Assembly: GCA_038065125.1 (NCBI GenBank)
Contig: JBBTRP010000055.1
Location: 1-23,953 of the forward strand
DNA from: JBBTRP01 sp038065125
Lineage (GTDB): Bacteria > Patescibacteriota > Patescibacteriia > JACQRZ01
Reading direction: 5' to 3'
DNA length: 23,953 nucleotides
The position numbers and the translations under genes are program-made. The notes below the pieces were generated by a model. The model was not told the DNA's origin. It was given only the letters and a program-made list of their open reading frames with translations, and did not search any database. Below are positions 15,278-21,655 of the stretch, one piece after another. Positions within the stretch are counted from its first letter, which is position 1, and each line of letters starts with the position of its first letter.

Positions 15278-16383
15278 AAAAGATCCCGCCCCTAACCGTC
15301 CGTATTCCCCCATCCTTCGCTCGCGCGTATCCGATCGCGTTCGGATCGCTTGGGACTCACGCCAAGATACTACGGCCGATCTTGAAAGACTCCTCGTGCG
15401 TGATCATTACCGATTCAACGGTGAAGCGATTGTACGGCGAGTCGGTGCGCGCGACGCTCAAACGTATAAGTCGAGGTCGCGTGGAGATAGCGGCATTTCC
15501 GGTAGGGGAACGATCAAAGACGCAAGAAATCAAAACAAAACTCGAGCACGAAATGCTGAAAAAAAACTTCGGGCGCGATACGTGTGTGATCGCGTTGGGC
15601 GGCGGCGTTGTCGGGGATCTTGCGGGTTTTGTCGCGTCAACGTACTGCCGCGGCGTTCCCCTCGTCCAGATGCCAACCACCCTTCTTGCGATGGTGGATA
15701 GCTCCATCGGCGGCAAGGTCGCAATCGATACGCCCTACGGCAAGAATATGATCGGCGCGTTTTGGCAGCCAGCGGCTGTGTGCATCGACCCCGCGTATTT
15801 GGAGTCGCTCCCGTCCTCGCGGCTGGTGGAGGGCCTGTGCGAGGCGATCAAAATGTTCCTCACACACGATGAAAAAAGTTTTTTCTGGATCGAAAAAAAA
15901 TTGGAGAACCGATCGGCGTGGACGAGTGAAATATGGATCGAGCTCATCCGCCGTGCGCTGATCATCAAGGCCGGCGTCGTCGGTCGCGATGAGCGTGAGG
16001 CGAGCGAGCGTGCGCTCCTTAATTTCGGCCACACTATCGGCCACGCGCTCGAACGCGAGAGCGCGTATCGCATTAGTCACGGACTCGCGGTCGGCGTTGG
16101 TGTGCTCGTTGAAAATGTCATATCCTGTTCGATGGGATATCTCTCGGAATCTCATGTTGAGCGGATTGCACAGGTTTTTCGGCTGTTGGGAGTCGACGGA
16201 TCGATTGTTTCAACATTCTCGACGAACGCGTTGATCGCGCACACGCACGGCGACAAAAAGGCGCGCGGCGGGACTGCAAGATACGTGCTTCTCGATCGAA
16301 TCGGACACGCAAAGAACTTCGCCGGATCGTGGACGCATCCCGTGCCCGACGCAGTAGTTAGGAGTTCGCTCATATCTTTTTAA
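15274..16383 (+). CDS. aroB: 3-dehydroquinate synthase
   Basis: NAD- and metal-dependent cyclisation of DAHP to 3-dehydroquinate. At 369 aa it has normal length. Motifs: an N-terminal nucleotide-binding half with VIITDSTVKRLYG and FPVGERSKT, then ALGGGVVGDLAGFVASTYCRGVPLVQMPTTLLAMVDSSIGGKVAID (from about residue 107), GKNMIGAFWQP, EGLCEAIK with the metal-binding Glu, and LNFGHTIGHALE...HGLAVGVG with the metal-binding His residues. The first ~15 residues (MKKIPPLTVRIPPSF) are poorly conserved. ATG overlaps the stop of the DAHP synthase gene, so it is translationally coupled; aroC begins 3 bases after the stop. Confidence 0.96.
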   Translation: MKKIPPLTVRIPPSFARAYPIAFGSLGTHAKILRPILKDSSCVIITDSTVKRLYGESVRATLKRISRGRVEIAAFPVGERSKTQEIKTKLEHEMLKKNFGRDTCVIALGGGVVGDLAGFVASTYCRGVPLVQMPTTLLAMVDSSIGGKVAIDTPYGKNMIGAFWQPAAVCIDPAYLESLPSSRLVEGLCEAIKMFLTHDEKSFFWIEKKLENRSAWTSEIWIELIRRALIIKAGVVGRDEREASERALLNFGHTIGHALERESAYRISHGLAVGVGVLVENVISCSMGYLSESHVERIAQVFRLLGVDGSIVSTFSTNALIAHTHGDKKARGGTARYVLLDRIGHAKNFAGSWTHPVPDAVVRSSLISF

Positions 16384-16386
16384 TCT

Positions 16387-17472
16387 ATGCCGGGAAATAG
16401 TTTTGGAACTTTGTTTCGCATCACGACGTGCGGGGAGTCGCACGGCGGGGCTGTCGGCGTGATTGTCGACGGTTGTCCGCCGCGACTTGCGCTCTCGAAG
16501 GAAGACATTCAACCCGAACTTGATCGCAGAAAGCCGGGGCAGAGCGCGATCACCTCGCCGCGAAGCGAGAAGGACACCATCCACATTCTCTCCGGCGTGT
16601 GCGACGGCGTCACCACCGGTACGCCGATCCTGTTGCTTGCATACAATGATGACGTGCGGTCGCAGGATTACGAGCATATGAAAGAACTTTTTCGGCCGTC
16701 GCATGCTGACTTTACCTATCAAGCAAAATACGGGATCCGCGAATGGCGCGGTTCGGGCCGTGCATCGGCACGCGAGACGCTTGCGCGGGTTGCCGCCGGC
16801 GCGATCGCACAAAAATTTCTTCGCGAAAAATTGGGAATGGAAATCGTAAGCGCGGTTGAGCAAGTGGGCGATCTCTGTGCGCGCATTGATCCCTCGACCG
16901 TGACGCGCGAACAGGTGGACGGTAATCTTATTCGCTGTCCCAACGAGGAGGTCGCGAAGGAGATGATCTCGTTGGTTGAACGTGTGCGCGATGATGGCGA
17001 CTCGATCGGCGGTGTTATTGCGGGCGTCATAAAGAATGTACCGGCGGGGTTGGGAGAGCCGGTGTTTGACAAGCTTCATGCGGATCTGGGCAAGGCGATG
17101 CTTTCGATCAACGCGGTAAAAGGGTTTGAGATCGGATCGGGGTTTGCCGGAGCGCGCATGCGGGGAAGCGAGCACAACGATCCGATCAGTGCTGACTCAA
17201 GCGGGCGAATTCGCACCGTGACGAATCACGCGGGCGGGGTGGTGGGCGGCATTTCCAACGGCGAGGACATTACCTTCCATGTTGCGTTCAAGCCCGTTGC
17301 CACGATCCGCAAAGAGCAGGAAACTGTGACGGCTTCCGGGAAGAGCGCAACACTCTCAGCATCCGGCCGGCACGATCCGTGTGTGCTGCCGCGCGCTGTT
17401 CCGATCGTTGACGCGATGGCCGCACTTGTTATGATGGATCATTATTTGCGGCAGAAAGCACAGAATACGTAA
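16387..17472 (+). CDS. aroC: Chorismate synthase
   Basis: Converts EPSP to chorismate using reduced FMN, the last common step. At 361 aa, it carries the family signatures: NSFGTLFRITTCGESHGGAVGVIVDGCPP (4-32, His19), ELDRRKPGQS, PSHADFTYQAKYGIREWRGSGRASARET (FMN and substrate-binding Arg residues), RVAAGAIAQKFL, GAVE-like and NAVKGFEIGSGF segments, NHAGGVVGGISNGEDITFHVAFKP and GRHDPCVLPRAVPIVDAMAALVM. It begins 3 bases after aroB and ends 10 bases before the prephenate dehydratase gene. Whether it is bifunctional (own flavin reductase) cannot be read from the sequence. Confidence 0.96.
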   Translation: MPGNSFGTLFRITTCGESHGGAVGVIVDGCPPRLALSKEDIQPELDRRKPGQSAITSPRSEKDTIHILSGVCDGVTTGTPILLLAYNDDVRSQDYEHMKELFRPSHADFTYQAKYGIREWRGSGRASARETLARVAAGAIAQKFLREKLGMEIVSAVEQVGDLCARIDPSTVTREQVDGNLIRCPNEEVAKEMISLVERVRDDGDSIGGVIAGVIKNVPAGLGEPVFDKLHADLGKAMLSINAVKGFEIGSGFAGARMRGSEHNDPISADSSGRIRTVTNHAGGVVGGISNGEDITFHVAFKPVATIRKEQETVTASGKSATLSASGRHDPCVLPRAVPIVDAMAALVMMDHYLRQKAQNT

Positions 17473-17482
17473 ACACATACTT

Positions 17483-18055
17483 ATGGCTCAGGAGAGAAAA
17501 ATAATTGCAGTATCCGGTGATGCTGGTTCTTTTTCGGAAGAGGCGGGACTTTTGTATGCGAGCAGGGAAGCCTTGGAGCCGCAGCTTGTGTATGCGATTG
17601 ACATGGAAGGTGTTCTTGCCGCGGTCGACAATGGTCACTGCGATCTGGGAATTTTTCCGGTCGTGAACTCGCGCGGTGGGCTTGTGCAGACGGCGTTTGA
17701 GGCGATGGGACGCCATTCATTCCGCCTTGTGGGAGAACTGTGGCTCGAGGTGCAGCAGTGTTTACTTGCGCGTCGGGGGGTCCTGCGCGCGGAGATTAAA
17801 AAAATTGCCTCGCACCCACAGGCAATATCCCAGTGCGAGCGATATCTTGCCCGCGAATTTCTCGGCATCGCGCTTGAGGAGTGGGAGGACACGGCAAAAG
17901 CTGCGCGGGATTTAAGTACCGGAGTTCTGGACCCATCCGCGGCAGTGATTGCGCCTGCCCGCAGTGCCGCTCTTTACGACCTAGACATCCTTGAACGCGG
18001 CATCCAAGACAGTCGTCCCAACCTCACGACGTTTATCATCGTTACACGGGCATGA
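17483..18055 (+). CDS. pheA: Prephenate dehydratase, no ACT domain
   Basis: Decarboxylates and dehydrates prephenate to phenylpyruvate, the committed step to Phe. At 190 aa it has only the catalytic PDT domain: SGDAGSFSEEAG (11-22, compare GPxGTFSE), VVNSRGGLV (60-68, compare ENSxxGxV), ASHPQAISQCERYL (109-122), DTAKAAR (136-142) and AVIAPARSAALYDLDILERGIQDSRPNLTTFIIV (154-187). The catalytic Thr of the TRF motif is kept (T182) but the Arg is Thr183. There is no ACT domain, so direct allosteric inhibition by Phe is not expected; the leader attenuator could be the main control. The family's divergent residues leave some room for a related dehydratase (arogenate), but the chorismate mutase gene two positions downstream supports this call. 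It overlaps the next gene by ATGA. Confidence 0.85.
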   Translation: MAQERKIIAVSGDAGSFSEEAGLLYASREALEPQLVYAIDMEGVLAAVDNGHCDLGIFPVVNSRGGLVQTAFEAMGRHSFRLVGELWLEVQQCLLARRGVLRAEIKKIASHPQAISQCERYLAREFLGIALEEWEDTAKAARDLSTGVLDPSAAVIAPARSAALYDLDILERGIQDSRPNLTTFIIVTRA

Positions 18056-19056
18056 ACTATCGAGATCCAATTCATGGCAGTGTTCAGATTACCGATCCGG
18101 TGATTGTTGAGCTCATAGAAAGCACACCCCTCCAGCGACTTAAAAGGGTTGATCAGTACGGCTACCGGCCGTTGTGGGTTAAGCCCGATGTGAAGATCGG
18201 ACCGCTTGACTCCTCCCGCTTTGTCCACTCGGTCGGGGTGTATCTGCTGCTGCGCCGATTTGGCGCGGCATTGGACGAGCAGATCGCAGGACTCATTCAT
18301 GACGTGTCGCACACCGCGTTTTCCCACTGCGGCGATTACATTTTTGGCGAGGAAAATGAGAAGAGGCAGCACTTTCAGGATTCTATTTTTGAGAAATTTG
18401 TAACCGGGTCAGAAATCCCGACGATCCTAGAGAAGTATGGGTTTGATCTCGCAGAAATTCTTGACGACAGTCATTTTCCTCTCAAGGAGCGGCTGCTTCC
18501 CGATCTGTGCGCGGATCGGATCGCGTATGGCCTTCAGGATGCGCTGAACTTTGAAGAGATTAACCGGTCTCAGGCGAAAGGGTTTCTTGAGGCGCTCCGA
18601 GCAGAGGATGGCCGTTGGTTTTTTACTTCTCTCGCGCGAGCACGAGAGTTTGCGGAGTTGTTTTTAGAGATGTCGGATGTCTATTGGGCGAGTGAGCATT
18701 CTGCCGTCGAACTCAAAACGGTCGGAGATGTACTCCGTCATTCTCTTGAACAAGGACACATTACGCACGACGATCTGCATACGACCGATCGGGAGGTACT
18801 TGATAAAATTACTGCGGCGAAAAATGATGGCCGACTTCTGGAGTTGTTAAAGCGAATGAATGCAGAGTACTCGTTTGTCTCTGATCGGACACAGTATGAT
18901 CTGCACACATTCTGCAAATCCCGCGCAGTTGATCCGTACTGCATGCATGAGGGACGGATTGTCCGCGTGTCTGATGTTGACCCCGAATGGGGACCGATCG
19001 TCTCAAACGGCCTTGAGCCCAAGGAGCACTTCATAAAATTTACCCCTCGCGTATGA
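18052..19056 (+). CDS. HD-domain phosphohydrolase inside the aro operon
   Basis: HD-superfamily metal-dependent phosphohydrolase of the DPIHG-starting type. The 334-residue protein starts NYRDPIHGSVQIT and has the HD ligands: FVHSVGVYLLLRRFG (His59), LIHDVSHTAFSH (H83-D84, H87, H92) and LCADRIAYGLQDAL (D154). The ~160 C-terminal residues are helical (ELFLEMSDVYW..., LLELLKRMNAEYSF). Relatives with this architecture include dNTP and nucleotide phosphohydrolases; the substrate here is unknown. It overlaps both the prephenate dehydratase and the chorismate mutase genes by ATGA, so it is made together with Phe pathway enzymes. That is unusual and suggests a link, perhaps metabolic or only positional. 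Confidence 0.85.
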   Translation: MNYRDPIHGSVQITDPVIVELIESTPLQRLKRVDQYGYRPLWVKPDVKIGPLDSSRFVHSVGVYLLLRRFGAALDEQIAGLIHDVSHTAFSHCGDYIFGEENEKRQHFQDSIFEKFVTGSEIPTILEKYGFDLAEILDDSHFPLKERLLPDLCADRIAYGLQDALNFEEINRSQAKGFLEALRAEDGRWFFTSLARAREFAELFLEMSDVYWASEHSAVELKTVGDVLRHSLEQGHITHDDLHTTDREVLDKITAAKNDGRLLELLKRMNAEYSFVSDRTQYDLHTFCKSRAVDPYCMHEGRIVRVSDVDPEWGPIVSNGLEPKEHFIKFTPRV

Positions 19057-19349
19057 CTCGCGCATCACGTACATCAGAACAGGAAGAGCGACTCGCGGAA
19101 CTGCGAAAGATGATCGAGATTTTTGATCGCGATTTTATTCAGACGCTTGGACAACGGCTTGAGGTGTGCCGCGAGATCGGGCGGTTCAAGAAAAAAGAGG
19201 GGGTCGCGGTGAAAGACAGTGTCCGCGAAGCCGCTCTTGCGAGCTTGCACGCAGAATGGGCGGCAGAGTTCAATGTCGATCCGCAAGTGGTCGAAGAAAT
19301 TTTTACTCTCGTGGTGAACGAGTCGAGGAAAGGCCAGGAATTAGTGTGA
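19053..19349 (+). CDS. Chorismate mutase, AroQ fold, monofunctional
   Basis: Rearranges chorismate to prephenate. At 98 aa it matches the intertwined helical dimer type of E. coli P-protein's N-terminal domain. Active-site residues can be matched one by one: Arg18 (LRKMIEIFD), Arg35 (QRLEVCREIGRFK), Lys46, Arg58-Glu59 (VREA), Ser91 and Gln95 (SRKGQ). In many bacteria this domain is fused to prephenate dehydratase; here it is a separate gene one position downstream. Translationally coupled to the HD gene by ATGA. The last gene before the second copy of the 32-bp palindrome. Confidence 0.92.
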   Translation: MTRASRTSEQEERLAELRKMIEIFDRDFIQTLGQRLEVCREIGRFKKKEGVAVKDSVREAALASLHAEWAAEFNVDPQVVEEIFTLVVNESRKGQELV

Positions 19350-19406
19350 GTCGTGAAATAAAAATTCTTCTGACGACCCGGAGTGGTTTCGTAATAATAA
19401 GTAATA

Positions 19407-19438
19407 TCCCTATTTTACGCGATCGCGTATAATAGGGA
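19407..19438. repeat. 32-bp palindrome, copy 2, before the aminotransferase gene
   Basis: TCCCTATTTTACGCG (19407-19421) and CGCGTATAATAGGGA (19424-19438), 14 of 15 pairs, loop AT. It is the same element as at 12725-12756. One base change in the right arm produces a perfect TATAAT (19428-19433) facing the aminotransferase gene; at 17 bp upstream the -35 position reads TATCCC, which is poor. It may serve as a weak promoter. Confidence 0.78.
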
Positions 19439-19485
19439 CCTCTTTGAGACGCAATCATAGAGGAACTTTCTCAATCAAAGAATCT

Positions 19486-20613
19486 ATGCAGTTTTCACCA
19501 CTCATGAATGTTACTGAATCGGCGACGGTTGCGATTAACAGTCGCGCGCTGGAAAAAAGGGCGCGGGGGGAGCGAGTGTACAACTTAAGTGCGGGTGAGC
19601 CCGCGTTACCGCCGCACCGAGCGATTGTCGCGGCTGCCAAAAAGGCGCTGGACGAGGGAAAGACCGGATACCCGCCGGTTGCGGGAGTCCCGGAATTACG
19701 GAGGATGGCGGCGCAGTGGATGAACTCGGTGCATGATACGCAGTTCTCCTGGACAAACACGCTTGTCACGCCCGGCGGGAAGTTCGGCATTTTTGCCGCA
19801 TGCCAGGCGCTCGTAGAGCCCGGGGACGAGGCGGTGATTGTCGCGCCGTACTGGGTCTCGTATCCAACGATAGTGAAACTTTTTGGCGGCGTGCCGGTGA
19901 TTGTCCAGTCAACGGAAAGCGGGGGATGGATTCCCGACAGCGCGGATATCGAGGCCGCCTTCACCGCAAAAACAAAAGTGGTGATACTCAACAGTGCGTG
20001 CAACCCGACTGGAGCCCTGTATTCACGCACGCTGCTTGGAAAAATTCTTGCCGCGGCGCAAAAACGGGGGATTATTGTGATTTCTGACGAGGTCTACAGC
20101 GGTCTCGTGTATGAGGGTGCGTTTGTCTCTTGCGGAGTCTTTTCCGAATATCGCGACTCCGTGATTGTCATCAACAGTTGTTCGAAAAATTTTGCGATGA
20201 CGGGCTGGCGCGTCGGGTTTTTTTGTGCGCCTGAAGAGCTCGTGAAGGTTGTCACGATGCTCCTTTCGCAAAGCGTGAGCGGAGCATCAACCGTGAGTCA
20301 ATACGCCGCGCTTGGCGCACTGGAACACGCGCAAGAGATTACCGAAGAGGTACGCGATGCGATGCGAACACGGCGAGATCTTTTTGTAGTGGCCGGCCTA
20401 CCCGCGGCGCCGGCGGGACTCTACTCATTTGCACCTCTTGCGTCGCTTGGCGCAACCGAGAATGATTCCGCCGCATTCTGTGAGCGATTGATTACCGAAA
20501 AAAACATCGCCGCCGTTCCGGGAAGCGCGTTTGGCGCGGAAAGGTACGTGCGCTTCTCATTCGGCGCCGCCGAAGAAGAGCTCAAAGACGCGCTTGAGGT
20601 ATTATTAAAATGA
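19486..20613 (+). CDS. PLP aminotransferase, class I (aspartate/aromatic)
   Basis: A fold-type I aminotransferase, probably the one that converts phenylpyruvate to Phe (or supplies arogenate/aspartate). From ATG 19486 it has 375 aa: SATVAINSRALEKRARGERVYNLSAGEPALPP, the typical AspC-like N-terminus, GYPPVAGVPELR, VTPGGKFGIFAA, PYWVSYPTIVKLFGG, NSACNPTGALY, ISDEVYSGLVYEG, the PLP lysine in SCSKNFAMTGWRVGF (K234) and VPGSAFGAERYVRFSF with the carboxylate-binding Arg. TTG 19444 is a possible earlier start, but the peptide before M19486 is not family-like. No SD. The specificity is inferred only from its position after all other Phe genes; no residue read here separates Asp from aromatic substrates. 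An intrinsic terminator follows immediately. Confidence 0.9.
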   Translation: MQFSPLMNVTESATVAINSRALEKRARGERVYNLSAGEPALPPHRAIVAAAKKALDEGKTGYPPVAGVPELRRMAAQWMNSVHDTQFSWTNTLVTPGGKFGIFAACQALVEPGDEAVIVAPYWVSYPTIVKLFGGVPVIVQSTESGGWIPDSADIEAAFTAKTKVVILNSACNPTGALYSRTLLGKILAAAQKRGIIVISDEVYSGLVYEGAFVSCGVFSEYRDSVIVINSCSKNFAMTGWRVGFFCAPEELVKVVTMLLSQSVSGASTVSQYAALGALEHAQEITEEVRDAMRTRRDLFVVAGLPAAPAGLYSFAPLASLGATENDSAAFCERLITEKNIAAVPGSAFGAERYVRFSFGAAEEELKDALEVLLK

Positions 20614-20614
20614 T

Positions 20615-20658
20615 GAAGCCCGGGAAGCGCTTTGTGATGCGTTTCATCCGGGCTTTTT
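20615..20658 (+). terminator. Intrinsic terminator ending the aromatic operon
   Basis: AAGCCCGG (20616-20623) pairs with CCGGGCTT (20648-20655), with an inner GAAGCGC / GCGTTTC stem, followed by TTTTTGG. It begins two bases after the aminotransferase stop. On the minus strand it follows the gene at 20690-21400 by about 30 bases with a moderate T-rich tail (CATCATTTTAAT), so it may serve both convergent units. Confidence 0.88.
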
Positions 20659-20689
20659 GGTAGGACCTCCTGGTCCTTTCCCCACCGAT

Positions 20690-21400
20690 TTATGAAGCTG
20701 TCGCGATCTCGGCCTTTGCCTCCTCCCGCATGCGGGTGAGCCGTGAGTCGATTGCCGCCTCGGCATTCTCCCGGCAGCCGGTCGCGTGCGCGTAGAGCGT
20801 GATCACCTCGGGCGCCATCCAGCGGTACGCGAGCAGGAACTCCTGGTCGGCGATCTCGTTCTCGAGCCACTCCCAGAGGGATTCAGGGGAGAGATCGTGA
20901 CTATGGTAGTCGAGCTGTGCGTCGAAGGCGAACAGGATGACGCTCTTGACCGAGCGAGCCGCCTGAACGATTCGCTCGCGATCCGGAGCGATCGGGAAGG
21001 CGAGGCCGCGTAGGAAGTTGAGCGGTACGCTTCCGCGAATACACTCACTCTGGAGGGCGCCCAGAAGTCTGTTGCGCGCCCGCCGTGCATTCTCATCGCC
21101 AGCGTTTGCCGCGCGGATGAGGGGCAATGCCCAACGGTTATAGCCGTTGACGATCCCCGTGTGTGCGGCAGGGTAATTTGCGCGCACACGCATACTCGCG
21201 GGTTTGAGGTGTGCGGTGAACTGCTCGGGTGTGAGACTCGAGAGCCCCGCGCCTTCAGCGAGCTCGGCGATCTCCATGAGGAGGGCGACCAGGCCGTTGA
21301 GTAGGTCCTGGTAGACCTCGCTCCGAACGATGGTGGGAAGAGGTCGCGCCGGGAAGAGCGTGATCGAGAGATTGACTGCAGTCGCGTCGACTTCGTTCAA
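20690..21400 (-). CDS. Unknown protein, 236 aa, helical; TTG start
   Basis: Unrecognised. The TTG at 21398-21400 (read as MNEVDATAVNLSITLFPARP) is chosen because AAAGGA lies about 7 bases upstream; the longer frame to 21457 would cross the promoter. The product is mainly helical (VYQDLLNGLVALLMEIAEL; AANAGDENARRARNRLLGALQ; SLWEWLENEIADQEFLLAYRW) with a polar tail, no signal peptide and no clear membrane helix. C- and G-ending codons dominate, as in the unknown gene at 2788-3672, which also shares the TATACT -10, the TGAAAGG SD context and a hairpin downstream. The two proteins do not align obviously by eye. It sits between the end of the aro operon and metG. Confidence 0.75.
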   Translation of the reverse strand: MNEVDATAVNLSITLFPARPLPTIVRSEVYQDLLNGLVALLMEIAELAEGAGLSSLTPEQFTAHLKPASMRVRANYPAAHTGIVNGYNRWALPLIRAANAGDENARRARNRLLGALQSECIRGSVPLNFLRGLAFPIAPDRERIVQAARSVKSVILFAFDAQLDYHSHDLSPESLWEWLENEIADQEFLLAYRWMAPEVITLYAHATGCRENAEAAIDSRLTRMREEAKAEIATAS

Positions 21401-21446
21401 GGCTGATCCTTTCAAAAAACTATGGTAGGGGATAAGGATTGGATAA

Positions 21447-21455
21447 AAGTATAAC
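21447..21455 (-). promoter_or_regulatory. Extended -10 promoter for the gene at 20690-21400
   Basis: On the minus strand TGT-TATACT (21455 down to 21447) forms an extended -10. No good -35 is present in the AT-rich stretch upstream. Transcription would start near 21440, about 40 bases before the TTG start. Confidence 0.6.
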
Positions 21456-21557
21456 AAAAATTCAAGAAATAAATAGGGAATATTTTTTATTCATCAGTAT
21501 TTCTTTATATTTATAAGGAAATAAATTTAAAAAATGTCAACAAAACATATGACAATT

Positions 21558-21578
21558 CGTGAAACGTGAATCGTGAAA
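21558..21578. repeat. Three tandem 7-mers CGTGAAA/T
   Basis: CGTGAAA, CGTGAAT and CGTGAAA follow each other exactly at 21558-21578, just upstream of the metG -35. They could be a protein-binding array or chance low complexity. The 255-base gap 21401-21655 is otherwise AT-rich and holds the two promoters and a leader hairpin, but no gene. Confidence 0.5.
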
Positions 21579-21579
21579 C

Positions 21580-21608
21580 TTGTAACATGAAGCATGTTTT
21601 TGTATGCT
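21580..21608 (+). promoter_or_regulatory. Promoter of metG
   Basis: TTGTAA (21580-21585, 4 of 6), 17 bases, then TATGCT (21603-21608). The -10 is identical to that of the aro operon promoter. Transcription would start near 21615, giving a ~41-base leader. Confidence 0.6.
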
Positions 21609-21617
21609 TTCTTTAGA

Positions 21618-21650
21618 GCTTCACTCGTATTGAAGCGGTTTATTTTTTTT
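21618..21650 (+). promoter_or_regulatory. Small hairpin with T8 run in the metG leader
   Basis: GCTTCA (21618-21623) and TGAAGC (21631-21636) form a 6-bp stem, followed after GGTTTA by eight T (21643-21650). The ATG of metG lies 5 bases further on. It looks like a weak terminator within the leader, but the stem is short and no antiterminator partner was found in the transcribed part. Confidence 0.35.
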
Positions 21651-21655
21651 CAGTA

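Noticed and set aside
16210..17175. 321-codon minus-strand ORF opposite aroC
   Set aside because: Fully antisense to a certain chorismate synthase gene and without promoter, SD or recognisable motif.
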